DNA of 64,000 nucleotides from Streptomyces turgidiscabies Car8. Its GTDB lineage: Bacteria; Actinomycetota; Actinomycetes; Streptomycetales; Streptomycetaceae. Shown one piece after another: positions 1 through 8,555 of the stretch. The notes beneath the pieces were generated by a model. It saw only the letters and a list, made by a program, of their open reading frames with translations, did no database searches and was not told the origin of the DNA. The stretch lies in assembly GCF_000331005.1 (NCBI RefSeq), contig NZ_AEJB01000361.1, positions 310,001-374,000 on the forward strand, given 5' to 3'. A program made the translations under genes and the position numbers. Position 1 is the first letter of the stretch. Each line of letters starts with the position of its first letter.

Positions 1-37
1 CGCACCGGCCGGTCAACGCCCGCACTACGACGCGCGG

Positions 38-1294
38 ATGAAGGAGCTGGTGCCGGCCGGACGGCGCACCCTGTACCAGCGCGGGCCGCTGCGCCGCGCA
101 CTGCTGGACACCTCCGCGCTGACCACGGACATCATCGCGGCCACCCGGCGGCCGACCCCGGCGTCGTTCGTTGCCGGGGCGCGGGCGGGGACGGTGTGGT
201 GCCTGATCCCAGTTCACGTGTGGGAGAGGTGCCGAGGGTACTGGCCGATCTGGGCCCGGTTAGGACTGTTGGATACTGGTGACGTGGAAAGCAGTATCAC
301 CATCCGTCAAGTATTCAAGGTGTGGCGATCGGCATCGAGCGGCACACCGCGGGTCGCCGTGCTGCGGCTGCGGTACCGGGCGGTCGGCGACAACTGGGGA
401 CATGCTGGCGGCGGTGGCCGCGGCACCCTGCGGATCAGCGAGCCGGAAGTGCACGCTGACGAATGTGCGGTGGCCGCCCTGTGCGTCAGCCTGGCAGCCG
501 TCGAGCCGGACGACCAGGTGTTCATCATCGCACCGTTGAGCGTGGCGGAGCTGATCCAGTCGCTTGTCCAGGCATGCAGTGTCACCGCCTTGGCTACTCC
601 ACTGCGCCCGTACGTGGCGCCGCATCTGGATCGCCTGGCCTCCGCTTCCATCGAGGTGAGGGACAGGAGGGGGATGCGCGACATGTTCCAGCAGGTCTCG
701 GAGAGCAGGCCGGCATCGACCTTCCTCCGACTTGACGACGCGAGCCGTGCCGTTGCCTCCGGAATAGCCACCCGGCCAGGGCGGCCCGCACCGATGGAAA
801 TTGGTGAGCTGGGGTGGGTCACGGACTGGGGCCGCTCCCAGCATTACGACGGCGCAGCAGTGGCGTTCCTTCTCGCGTCCGGCGAGGGCGCGCGCGAAGA
901 CAGCGTGCGGGTGATGGCCGTACCACAGGAACCGGAGATCGTCGACGGTGAACTGGCGGCCGTTCTCATCGCCTACGCGTACGGGCAGGTGACCGGGCAG
1001 AGCGTTCAGGTGTTCTACACCGACTCACGGGACGCCGGCATCCGCCTGCGCCGGTACGTCGAGTCCGGGCGGCCCGACGGCTACGGCACGCTGCTCGCTG
1101 CGCTCACCGCGCCTTTCACAGACGCTGAGTTGCTGGACCTACAGGTGTACTGGGTCTACCGAGGGCTGACACGAGCGCAGCGGCTTGCCGACACCGCTGC
1201 CCGCCACATGAGCCGCCACGAGCCCGTTCCGGCTGAAGCCGTTGTCACGGCGGACTGGCTGCTGCAGGAGTTGGAAGCGCTGTCCGCAGCATGA
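38..1294 (+). pseudogene. Chimeric ORF: frameshifted PIN-like start joined to an RNase H-like protein
   Basis: The open frame is 418 residues and also reads upstream to the window edge, so the true start may lie outside. Residues 20-60 look like a PIN-type nuclease N-terminus (LLDTSAL with a metal-binding-type Asp, then VHVWE). Near base 225 the frame that would continue a PIN domain (EVPRVLADLGP) shifts to +1 and soon ends, suggesting a frameshifted, truncated PIN module. From about residue 95 a different protein follows. Its C-terminal part (AAVLIAYAYG, then VFYTDSRDAG, then AQRLADTAAR) resembles the RNase H fold, where the TDSR Asp would bind metal. Family assignments are inference. The first bases of the window belong to the same frame. 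Confidence 0.45.
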
Positions 1295-1299
1295 CCGCC

Positions 1300-1567
1300 A
1301 GGCGCCATTTCGGTCCCCGTGGCCGGAGGCGACGGCCAGGTCCCGCTCGGTGGACGCCTGTCCGATGGCGGTGAGCAGGCCGGTCAGTCCCTGGCGGGTC
1401 ATGCCCCAGGTGCTGCGGCTGGCGCCCTGCGAGCACATCGCGCACCCGTTGAAGCAGCCAGCCTGCGGGGCCGCGTACTGCAGGCGTGTGAAGGCGTCGT
1501 CGGGCAGGGTCCGCAGTTGCTCCAGCAGCCTGGGCACTGCGGTGGTGCCGGTGGTCGTGGAGGTCAC
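1300..1567 (-). pseudogene. Truncated radical SAM protein (N-terminal remnant)
   Basis: Reading leftward from a GTG at 1567, about 90 residues look like the start of a radical SAM enzyme. They include CFNGCAMC, the CxxxCxxC motif whose three cysteines hold the 4Fe-4S cluster that cleaves S-adenosylmethionine. The similarity to a coding protein stops near base 1300, just beyond the end of the opposing ORF, and the rest of the enzyme is missing. The GTG overlaps the stop of an upstream fragment, so these were once two translationally coupled genes. No function can remain in this copy. Confidence 0.6.
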
Positions 1568-1770
1568 CTCGCTGGGGGTAGGGCGGCCGGGGTGAGGTGA
1601 GCGGTCAGTGCGTCCAGCAGGTCGCGGCCGGGGCCGGTGAGCTGGTGCGGACCGGCAAAGGGGGCGGCCGGGCGGTAGATGCTCGGTCTGCGCAGCCCGG
1701 CCAGTCGTACCGGCCGGTGGGTGTCGATGCGGGCGAACCAGTCGGCGCGCGCCCGCGAAGCAAGATTGGC
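1564..1770 (-). pseudogene. C-terminal fragment of the gene coupled to the radical SAM remnant
   Basis: A frame with strong G/C third-position bias runs leftward from about 1770 to a TGA at 1564-1566, encoding about 68 residues (ending LLDALTAHLTPAALPPAR) without its own start. Its stop overlaps the GTG of the radical SAM remnant (GTGA). The upstream part is missing. I do not recognise the family. It may be the substrate or partner protein of the lost radical SAM enzyme, but that is inferred only from the coupling. Confidence 0.4.
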
Positions 1771-1817
1771 CGGACGTGATGTCCACAGCGTTTTGTGCTG
1801 CCTGGGTGGTGCGGCAA

Positions 1818-2387
1818 TCAGCTGTGCTGGTTGCAGTCCTTGGCCATCAATGCCTTCGCCTGGTCGCTGTCGGCGGGGATGAGCTGGACCTGGTCGATCG
1901 AGTAGGCGAAGGTGTACCCGAGCGTGATCATGCTGTCCGACATCGAGATCGAGCCGGATCCCGGGTCAGTGCCTGTCTGGTCGGAGCCGTTGCCGTCGTC
2001 CCAGAGCACACTGGTCCGGCTGTCGTTGATCGTGCCGGTCGAGAGAACCTGGTACTGACCCTTGTCGGTCTTGCCGTCCTTGACGATCGAGCCGTGCTTG
2101 ATGTCGCCGAGGGCCTTCGTGGTCAGCTGGCACTGCTGGTCGCCAGCGGTGACGTTGATGTACGTGATCTTGTGGCCGTCGATGGCGGCGATGCCGCCGC
2201 GCGCCCCGTCGGTGATGGAGATGTAGGCACCGTCGAAGCTGGAGGCCTGGTTGCTGCTGGGGCTCTGCGAGGAAGCAGCATCGCTGCTCCCGCTGCAGGC
2301 GGTGAGCATGAGAGCACCCACGGCCAAGGCCGCGGCGGACACGGCGATCCTGGTCCGCGTCGCATGCGCGGTCCTGGTGGAGTTCAT
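1818..2387 (-). CDS. Putative lipoprotein
   Basis: This 189-residue protein begins with a basic stretch (residues 1-13), a hydrophobic segment and a lipobox LTAC at about residues 28-31, so it should be cut before Cys31, lipidated and anchored outside the cell membrane. A Ser/Gln/Asn-rich linker follows. The mature part is polar, with a second Cys pair candidate (QQCQLTT and the C-terminal KDCNQHS). The family is not recognised. An AAGGAAGA ribosome-binding site lies just upstream of the ATG. It lies downstream of the frameshifted membrane protein gene on the same strand, with 40 bases between them, so the two were probably co-transcribed. Confidence 0.7.
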   Translation of the reverse strand: MNSTRTAHATRTRIAVSAAALAVGALMLTACSGSSDAASSQSPSSNQASSFDGAYISITDGARGGIAAIDGHKITYINVTAGDQQCQLTTKALGDIKHGSIVKDGKTDKGQYQVLSTGTINDSRTSVLWDDGNGSDQTGTDPGSGSISMSDSMITLGYTFAYSIDQVQLIPADSDQAKALMAKDCNQHS

Positions 2388-2426
2388 GGTGTTCTTCCTT
2401 CGTTCGTTCTGGGAAGCCGGTTTGGG

Positions 2427-3279
2427 TCAGCTCTGTGGAGGCCGGGCTGGTGGCATCGGCGGAATCGTCGGCATCTGACGCGGCGACAGCACGATGAGGA
2501 CCGCAGCAGCCAGCATCACGACCGACAGCAGCGCCAGGAGCACCACGCCACCACGCCCGCCCCGACGGAGGCGTAGCGGGTGCCGCTGACGGAGCCCATG
2601 GTCCCGAAGCCGTCGACCACGCCGATCAGGCCGGCGACGATGCCCACGACTCCAGCGGTGATGCGGGACCAGTTCGCCCTGCGGATGACACTGCCACGAC
2701 AAAGGCAGCGATGGCCACGAGCATGATGAAGAGCAGGAAGCCACTCTCACCTCCGGCCTCATCGCTGAAGTAGTCGACCGAGAAGCCCAAGGCTGAAGCG
2801 ACCGGCATGAACAGCGAGATGATCGCCAGGAACGCCGCGACGGGAAGGATGAAGGTGGCCAGCCCCCTCAGCCTGGCCAGTGCCGGACGCGAGGTGCTCT
2901 GCCCCATCGAGCGCGCGGCGCTCTGCGCGGCGGGGGCAACGCGGTTGCTGAGGAACTCCTTGGCTCCAGAGTTCTCGACGGCCGGCGCGACCTTGGTGTT
3001 GAAGAAGTCCCGGGCACCGTTGACGACTTGCTCGGCTCCGTCGGCCATCTGCCGCATCGACGGATCACGAGACCGGCGCTCGGAAGCGATCAGTCCGGCA
3101 TGAACGGCGGCCTGATACCCGGACATCGTCGGCTCGCGGTGATGCGTCTGCCGCAACCCGGCGCCCCACTTCTCGGCCGTGACAACGGGCGGAACCTGCG
3201 GTCGCGGCGGCACGGCCCGTGAAACTGGTACATGGCCCTGGGCCGGCTGCTCGGGTAACTGAGACTGATCCTCAGTCAT
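2427..3279 (-). pseudogene. Membrane protein gene broken by two frameshifts
   Basis: The product starts at the ATG at 3277-3279 (MTEDQSQLPEQ). It has a Pro-rich cytosolic N-terminus, an amphipathic stretch with repeated NGARDFF/KVAPA-type segments, and hydrophobic helices at about residues 125-150 and 162-182. Three consecutive pieces in three different frames then form one sensible membrane protein: frame one to about base 2692, frame two (RRANWSRITAG, then VVGIVAGLIGVVDG) to about 2555, and frame three (VVLLALLSVVMLAA) to a Pro-rich tail ending at 2427. Frame one alone ends early at 2626. Either this is a pseudogene or the assembly has two indels. The protein family is not recognised. Confidence 0.55.
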
Positions 3280-3541
3280 GATCGCCCCCGCTTTCTCGTT
3301 CAGTCCCGCGTGTCCAGGTGGTGCCCTCTTCACAGGGACCAGCATCTCGGCTCCACAGTTCCACGCTGCATCCCCGGGACCCGGCTCCCGACCACGCCCG
3401 GGAGCCGAAGCCGGCCCCCTTGAGGACCACCTCACCGACTTCCGGGCTTTCTTCTCGCACATCAGCACGCGCGAAGGCATTCACAAGAGCACTATCAGTA
3501 TTGCAGATTGATGTACCAGATGTACCACCTAAAGAAAGAAA

Positions 3542-3581
3542 GCCAGCCAAAGTCGCCTATGGATAGGTGACTTTGACTGGC
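3542..3581 (-). terminator. Intrinsic terminator after the XRE-type regulator
   Basis: Arms at 3542-3559 and 3564-3581 pair over 18 positions with one mismatch and one wobble around a 4-base loop. On the minus strand the hairpin is followed by a T-rich run (CTTTCTTTCTTT), the form of a rho-independent terminator. It lies just downstream of the leftward gene ending at 3596. The rest of 3280-3541 contains no convincing gene and should hold the promoter for the leftward membrane protein gene. Confidence 0.75.
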
Positions 3582-3595
3582 CGGAACTCAGGCTG

Positions 3596-4189
3596 TCAGG
3601 CCTCTTCTCGGAGGTTGCCGAGTCGATGCTCAGTCAGCGCCAGTGCGACTTCGGACTGGTTGAGCGCGTGCTCGCCGTCCTGGATGCGCCACTGAAGACG
3701 CTGCACCGGCGGGGCGTCCGCTTCCTGGAGCGCCAGGTCACCGAGCTCGCGCAGCTCCGCGTACGCGCCCTGCAACTGTTCCTCGTGGTGCGCCGACCGG
3801 ACCCTGAGGCGGGCGGCCCGCTCTTTCCACCAGCTCACCCGCGACTCACGGTCGAGCGTGGTCCTCCCCTCAAGCCAGGCGCGGAGCTCTGACTGGTCGA
3901 CGTCGCTGGGGAGCCCGGTGGCCAGGGGCCCCTCGGGTTCCGGCATATCGATGGGAATGTGCGACAGCAGCACCGCGGGGGTCGTGTCGAGCGCATAGGA
4001 GATTGCGACGAGGTCGTCGACGGTCACGGGGCGAGCGCATCGCTCCATCTCCGCGAGGGCATCGGCTGAGATCGGGTGATCGAGCATCCGGAGCACGTAG
4101 GCCAGCTCATCGGTGGTCAGCTCGCGCAGCTGGCGGTAGTGGGTGATGGCGTCGGACACAGCGAGGGACGTGGGAAGGGGCGACGGCAT
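3596..4189 (-). CDS. XRE-family helix-turn-helix protein
   Basis: The start is placed at the ATG at 4187-4189 (MPSPLPTSLAVSD), giving 197 residues; the open frame upstream lacks a coding look. Residues 10-75 fit a divergent XRE/Cro-type DNA-binding domain: ITHYRQLRELTTDELAYVLRML, then ADALAEMERCARPVTVDDLVAISYAL, with the usual helix spacing. The rest (about 100-195) is charged and predicted helical, with Trp/Arg-rich WWKERAARLRVRS and a possible coiled coil that could give dimerisation. It is probably cytosolic and regulatory; the target is unknown. It ends at a strong terminator. Confidence 0.7.
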   Translation of the reverse strand: MPSPLPTSLAVSDAITHYRQLRELTTDELAYVLRMLDHPISADALAEMERCARPVTVDDLVAISYALDTTPAVLLSHIPIDMPEPEGPLATGLPSDVDQSELRAWLEGRTTLDRESRVSWWKERAARLRVRSAHHEEQLQGAYAELRELGDLALQEADAPPVQRLQWRIQDGEHALNQSEVALALTEHRLGNLREEA

Positions 4190-4845
4190 GCACCGATCAT
4201 AGGCGCGCCCGGTGCGGCCCCCGGGTGAGTCGTCACATAGACCTGAGCCGTCGCCACGTAGACGCACGACGGGTCCCGGAGTGGCGACCTGCGCGCCCCC
4301 TCGGGCCGAGGGCAGGCGCCAGAAGAGGCGCACCTTGGCGAAGACGTTCAGGTCGGTCCTGTCGTCGCAGCCAGTGCTGCAGATGTCCCGCGCAGTGGCG
4401 CTCATCGAGTCACAGTCGACTGTCTATTGAATGGCATTCCGAGTCGTGTTTAAATAGGGCGCAATAGGAACTCGATCCACTCTATGTAAGGCGGGCAACA
4501 TGTTCGGGCGTGACTCTTCCGCTGATCGCGGTGTGGTTGCGACCGTGCGTGCCTCCTCGGTGAGTCGAGTGCGAGTCTCCACTGCCGCGTCTCGCGCAGT
4601 CTCGCTTCGCCCGATTCCCATGGAGGCCATTCAGGTCGGAGTCACTGCCGCTGCATCCATTGCCTTGCGGCGCGATGCCATGACGACAACTCAGGCCTCG
4701 GTCGCACGCCGGAGGAAGGCCGCATAGAACCGACGGCGCCGCGGACAGCCATGCCCACCGTCCGTGCACTGGCAGCGACCCGTGCGGCTGGTGGGGCGGC
4801 TCGCCCCGTCACCCATGTCCCCACCCCATGAATTGAAGGGCTCCC
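4190..4845. other. Intergenic stretch without a convincing long gene
   Basis: This 650-base stretch is less GC-rich than its surroundings around 4410-4490 (runs such as GTGTTTAAATAG), fitting promoters for the leftward XRE gene and for rightward transcription. One small rightward frame (4500-4727) is listed separately. I see no other protein or RNA gene here. Confidence 0.4.
4500..4727 (+). CDS. Possible small protein, 75 residues, unrecognised
   Basis: An ATG frame of 75 codons follows the AT-rich promoter-like stretch. The product is Ala/Val/Arg-rich (MFGRDSSADRG start, ARRRKAA end) with no clear signal peptide or membrane helix. The upstream sequence GGCGGGC is only a weak ribosome-binding site, and third-position G/C bias is modest. 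It may be a chance frame. Confidence 0.25.
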   Translation: MFGRDSSADRGVVATVRASSVSRVRVSTAASRAVSLRPIPMEAIQVGVTAAASIALRRDAMTTTQASVARRRKAA

Positions 4846-5091
4846 ATGCGACTTCGTGCTCCCGCTCGACTTGCCGCCGCGGCCATGTTTGCCCTGTCGG
4901 TGACCGCCGCCCTGACCGTGACCGCCGCCCCGGCCGCGCCGAGATGAGCCCATAACACCGAACCCGCTCGCCTCATTCACGCCCCTGAACCAGCGGCGTC
5001 CACTCCTGCACCTACAGCTGTTGCACCGGACTGTGTCGAGGTGCCCCCTCGCGCGCCGTGCGTGGCCTTTCACGTGGAAGGTTTGATTCGC
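4846..5091 (+). pseudogene. Secreted protein remnant interrupted by an in-frame stop
   Basis: A good ribosome-binding site (GAAGGG) precedes an ATG that opens a classic secretion signal: Arg-rich start, Ala/Leu core, APAAP cleavage region. A TGA at 4945-4947 ends the frame after 33 codons. The same frame stays open beyond the stop and reads a Pro/Ala/Thr linker then TAVAPDCVE, which looks like the start of a small exported mature domain, before running into the next gene. This is best explained as a decayed secreted protein gene with a nonsense mutation and a lost 3' part. A 33-residue product is the alternative. Confidence 0.4.
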
Positions 5092-5616
5092 ATGTCCACT
5101 CTCGCTCGCCGCGCAGGTACGGGACTTCTCGCTGTTGCGGCAGTAGCCGGTTCAACGGTGAGCTCCGCATCCCCGGCGGCCGCGCTCACCTGGCACTGCA
5201 CGTCGAGTAGCCGCAGCATCGACCAGGCCAACTACAGCGGTCCGCAGCCCGACCAGTGGGACTTCACCGTCAAGAACTGTTCCGCGCGCAGCGGCTCCTA
5301 CGTCTATGCCAAAGCCGTCATCAAGTGGGACGGCCCGCTCTTCGTCTCCGACAACTGGTACGACGGCGCGTACTACCGCCTGGTCCTGAAGAAGTCGGTT
5401 GCCGGCACGGACCCGACGGTCGCGAAGAAGGACTACGAGTTCGAGGGCACGCTGGAGAACCGGGACGTCTTCGGCAACGGCAGCTACTCGACCGGCGCGA
5501 TCAAGGCCAAGGTCCATTCCACGAAACCCTACGCCGACGGCACCTTGTACCTGGACTGGCGCCACTGCTGCGGGGGCTACAAGTCGTGGGGCTGGGCGGC
5601 GTCGCCCCGCGTGTGA
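5092..5616 (+). CDS. Small secreted protein
   Basis: The start is placed at ATG 5092 (MSTLARRAGTG) because GGAAGG lies about ten bases upstream; a longer frame from 5041 lacks a site. The 174-residue product has a Sec-type signal peptide with probable cleavage after SPAAA near residue 33. The mature domain is Tyr/Trp/Asp-rich with Cys in WHCTSS, KNCSAR and WRHCCGG, so disulfides are likely. The family is unrecognised; the style is that of small Streptomyces extracellular inhibitors or binding proteins. The frame ends abruptly at 5616, and another frame with clear coding bias takes over immediately, so the C-terminus may be frameshifted. Confidence 0.65.
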   Translation: MSTLARRAGTGLLAVAAVAGSTVSSASPAAALTWHCTSSSRSIDQANYSGPQPDQWDFTVKNCSARSGSYVYAKAVIKWDGPLFVSDNWYDGAYYRLVLKKSVAGTDPTVAKKDYEFEGTLENRDVFGNGSYSTGAIKAKVHSTKPYADGTLYLDWRHCCGGYKSWGWAASPRV

Positions 5617-5830
5617 GCTGCTCCTGGGCGGGGCGGAGTGGTCCGACTACCCCGGCCTGCGACACCGACCAGAAGCTCTCGGCGGGCCAGTCGGAGCAGA
5701 TATGCCCGGCCTTCCTGATCCCGGCGGGTCAGAAGTCCACCGCCGTGGAGCTCCCGCAGGGCCACTACAAGGAGCCTTGGGAGTGGCCCGCAAAGGGCTG
5801 GCCGGCCCGGCCCCTCGCTTCCATCCCCTG
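5617..5830 (+). pseudogene. Coding-like stretch out of frame with the secreted protein gene
   Basis: After the stop at 5616 the +2 frame keeps a strong G/C third-position pattern for about 60 codons (ACDTDQKLSAG, then CPAFLIPAGQKST, then GHYKEPWEWPAKG) without its own start. It may be the true C-terminal part of the preceding secreted protein after a frameshift, or the remnant of another gene. From about 5830 to 6000 I see nothing coding. Confidence 0.35.
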
Positions 5831-6002
5831 GGGCGACATCCCCGCGTCCTTCCGGCGCGGGCGCTGGCCCGGCTGCTCAGTGGGGCGTCGCCCGCCCACG
5901 GCGACGCACCCACCCACTCCACCCTTCCCGTCCGGCGCCCGAACCAGCTGACGCCGGCCGCCCCACCGGAACATCCTGCGTCCGCCTTTTTCTGGAGCGT
6001 CT

Positions 6003-7268
6003 GTGTCAGCCACCACCCTGCCCGCCGCCGCCAAGGCTCCCGAACAACCCGCCCCACGCCCATGGCCGCCCGCTATCTGGGCCCTTCTCGTCACTACGCT
6101 CGTGGCACGCAGCTTCGGCTTCGCCTACCCGTTCCTCAGCTACCACCTCAAGCACCTGGGCTATGCCACCGAGGCCGTCGGCCAGGTCCTCGCTGCCTTC
6201 GGCATCGGCTGGTTCCTTGGTCAGTTGCTGACCGGCTGGGCTGCCGACCGCCTCGGCCGACGCCGCACCCTCGTGACGGCGATGGCAACGGCCGCCGTCT
6301 TCCTTCCGCTGCTGGCGCAGGCGCACGACTTCGCCGCCGTCTGCACCGGGGCCGTCATCGCCGGCATCGTGTACGACGCGGCGCGCCCGGTCGTCTCGGC
6401 CGTCATTGCAGACCTCATCACGGACGACGCGCAGCGTGCAGCGGTCAACGGGTGGCGCCACGGCGCAGTGAACATCGGCGCGGCCCTCACCGGAGCGGTC
6501 GGCGGCTTCCTGGCCGCGCACCTCGGCTTCCAGATCCTGTTCTGGCTCAACGCCGCTGCGTGCGCGGCATGCGCCCTCATCGCACACCGCTGCCTGCCCG
6601 CCGACACCCCCCTCGCCACTGCACCCTCCAGCCGCGTCCCCATGCGGGCCGTGACCCGCGACGCGCGGTTGTGGCTGCTGTGGGCGGCCAGCGTCTTCGC
6701 CCTGACGTGTGCCGCCGGGATGTTCACCGCGCTTCCGATGCTCATGGCGGACGACGGCCTGGCCGCCACCGCCTACGGATGGACGCAGGTCGCCAACGCC
6801 GGAACGGTGATCGCCCTCACCCCCCTGCTCACGCCGTGGCTCAGCCGCCGTTGCGGCGGACAGCGACCCATGATCGGCACACTCGCGGCCAGCTCGCTTG
6901 TTCTGGGCGTCGGCATGGGCAGCGCCGGCCTCGCCGACACCACCCTCGGCTACAGCCTCGCCGTGGCCACCGCCGTTCCCGGCGAGATCGCCTTCTTCAT
7001 TGCCGCATCCGATGTCCTCAACAAGATCTCACCCGAGTCCGCCCGCGGCCTGTACGCAGGCATCTGGGGATCCACCCTCGCCGTCGCCGTGATCATCGCC
7101 CCCGTTCTCGCGGCCGTTTCCCTGACCTATGGCGGTGGGGTTCTCGCCGCGCTCACCACCCTTGCGGCCGGCGCCGCGGGCGCAGCCCTGTGCCTGCCGC
7201 TCGCCGGGCTCATGCATCGCCGCAGGGCCACCCGTATGACCGCCGTCCCCGTCCCCGCCGCTTCCTGA
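6003..7268 (+). CDS. MFS transporter 1
   Basis: This 421-residue integral membrane protein starts at a GTG with GGAG upstream. It shows about twelve hydrophobic segments and the major facilitator motif A between helices 2 and 3 (GWAADRLGRRRT, residues 77-88), typical of drug/H+ antiporters. It should export or import a small molecule across the cell membrane. It opens a run with a second MFS gene and a HAD hydrolase, and a related C-terminal tail remnant lies at 9410-9517. Together with two further MFS genes it suggests export of a product made by the EgtD-like and ATP-grasp enzymes downstream. The substrate is unknown. Confidence 0.85.
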   Translation: MSATTLPAAAKAPEQPAPRPWPPAIWALLVTTLVARSFGFAYPFLSYHLKHLGYATEAVGQVLAAFGIGWFLGQLLTGWAADRLGRRRTLVTAMATAAVFLPLLAQAHDFAAVCTGAVIAGIVYDAARPVVSAVIADLITDDAQRAAVNGWRHGAVNIGAALTGAVGGFLAAHLGFQILFWLNAAACAACALIAHRCLPADTPLATAPSSRVPMRAVTRDARLWLLWAASVFALTCAAGMFTALPMLMADDGLAATAYGWTQVANAGTVIALTPLLTPWLSRRCGGQRPMIGTLAASSLVLGVGMGSAGLADTTLGYSLAVATAVPGEIAFFIAASDVLNKISPESARGLYAGIWGSTLAVAVIIAPVLAAVSLTYGGGVLAALTTLAAGAAGAALCLPLAGLMHRRRATRMTAVPVPAAS

Positions 7269-7388
7269 CCGCCGAACCGGAGAACCGACCATGAGACACA
7301 CCACCACGTGGACCAACTCGTGGGCATCCCAGCGCCCTTGGCCCCCTGTGACGACCGCCCGGCCCACGCCCGCGCCAGGGGCAGGCCG

Positions 7389-8555
7389 ATGACCGTGATC
7401 GCTCCGGCCGCGCAGTCCGCACCGCCGACGGGCGACCGACGGCTGCTGCTCGGTGTCTTCGCCGTGATGGGCATCGTCATGGCGGTGTGGGGCACGAGGA
7501 TGCCCTCAGTGCAGAGGGTGACCAACCTTGGGACGGGCCATCTGTCACTCGTTCTTCTCGGCGCTGCAGTCGGCATGGTCGCCGGACTCCAGCTCGGCGG
7601 GCGCCTGGCCGACCGGCACGGTCCCTCCCGACTGCTGGTCGTCCCCGCCGTCGTCCTCGGCCTCGCCCTGGCTCTTCTCGGGCAGTGCCGGACGCTGCCC
7701 ACTCTGATCGGGGCTGCCGTCGTCTTCGGCCTCGCACACGGGCTGCTTGACGTCGGCTGCAACGTCTCTGCCGTTCACTGCGAAATCGCCTTCCAGCGGT
7801 CGATCATGTCCGGGCTGCACGCCGCCTGGTCGATCGGTGCTCTGTGCGGAGCCGCGCTCGCAGCCGTGACCACCTGGATGTCCCACGAGGTGCTGTTCGC
7901 GATGGTCGGTGCCCTCACGGTGCTCGCCGCTGTCACCGCCGTCCCAGCCGTACGAGCAACCTCCCTCGACCACGCACCCGTGCGTCCCGAAACGGTTCCG
8001 GACGAGGCAAAGCCGGCGCAGACCTCCCACGCCTCGGTCTGGCTGCTCGGTGCCCTGGCCGCTGCATGCCTGCTGGCCGAGGGCGCCGCCGCCGACTGGT
8101 CGGCAGTTCACTTGCACTCCCTCCACAGCTCCGAGGCAACCGCGGCAGCCGCCTACGCCCTCTACAGCGCCGCCATGGCCACAGCCCGGCTCACCGGTGA
8201 CCGACTGACCCGCCGCTACGGAGCACCCGCCCTGGTACGCGCCGGCGCCACCCTGGCCGCCGCCGGACTCGGCGCGGCCCTGATCGCCGGCAGCGCCCCG
8301 GCCGCCCTGCTCGGCTGGATGGCCCTCGGAGCCGGCCTGTCCACGACCATGCCGGCCCTCATCACAGCCGCCGGACGGGGAGGACCACGCGCGGTGGGCA
8401 CCGTCACCACCATCGGCTACCTCGGCCTGCTTGCCGGACCGGCCGCCATCGGGGCGATCGCCTCGCTCACCAGCCTGACCACCGCGCTGGCCCTGCTCGT
8501 CGTCATGACCGCGACCGTCGCTGCCGTCTCCCACCGAGCCTTGGAGTCCCGTTGA
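7389..8555 (+). CDS. MFS transporter 2
   Basis: The start is set at ATG 7389 (MTVIAPAAQSA) with AGGGGCAGG upstream; the longer frame from 7308 lacks one. The 388-residue protein has about twelve membrane segments, a motif A variant (GGRLADRHGPSR) and a conserved-looking GLLDVGCNVSA stretch in helix 4-5 that is typical of the MFS group often annotated as sugar/purine or YbjJ-like transporters. It ends with a TTGA overlap into the HAD gene, indicating translational coupling. The substrate cannot be read from sequence. Confidence 0.85.
   Translation: MTVIAPAAQSAPPTGDRRLLLGVFAVMGIVMAVWGTRMPSVQRVTNLGTGHLSLVLLGAAVGMVAGLQLGGRLADRHGPSRLLVVPAVVLGLALALLGQCRTLPTLIGAAVVFGLAHGLLDVGCNVSAVHCEIAFQRSIMSGLHAAWSIGALCGAALAAVTTWMSHEVLFAMVGALTVLAAVTAVPAVRATSLDHAPVRPETVPDEAKPAQTSHASVWLLGALAAACLLAEGAAADWSAVHLHSLHSSEATAAAAYALYSAAMATARLTGDRLTRRYGAPALVRAGATLAAAGLGAALIAGSAPAALLGWMALGAGLSTTMPALITAAGRGGPRAVGTVTTIGYLGLLAGPAAIGAIASLTSLTTALALLVVMTATVAAVSHRALESR

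Noticed and set aside
5399..7294. 631-codon plus-strand frame across the MFS transporter 1 gene
   Set aside because: Arg/Pro/His-rich shadow of the MFS gene in another frame, with no ribosome-binding site.
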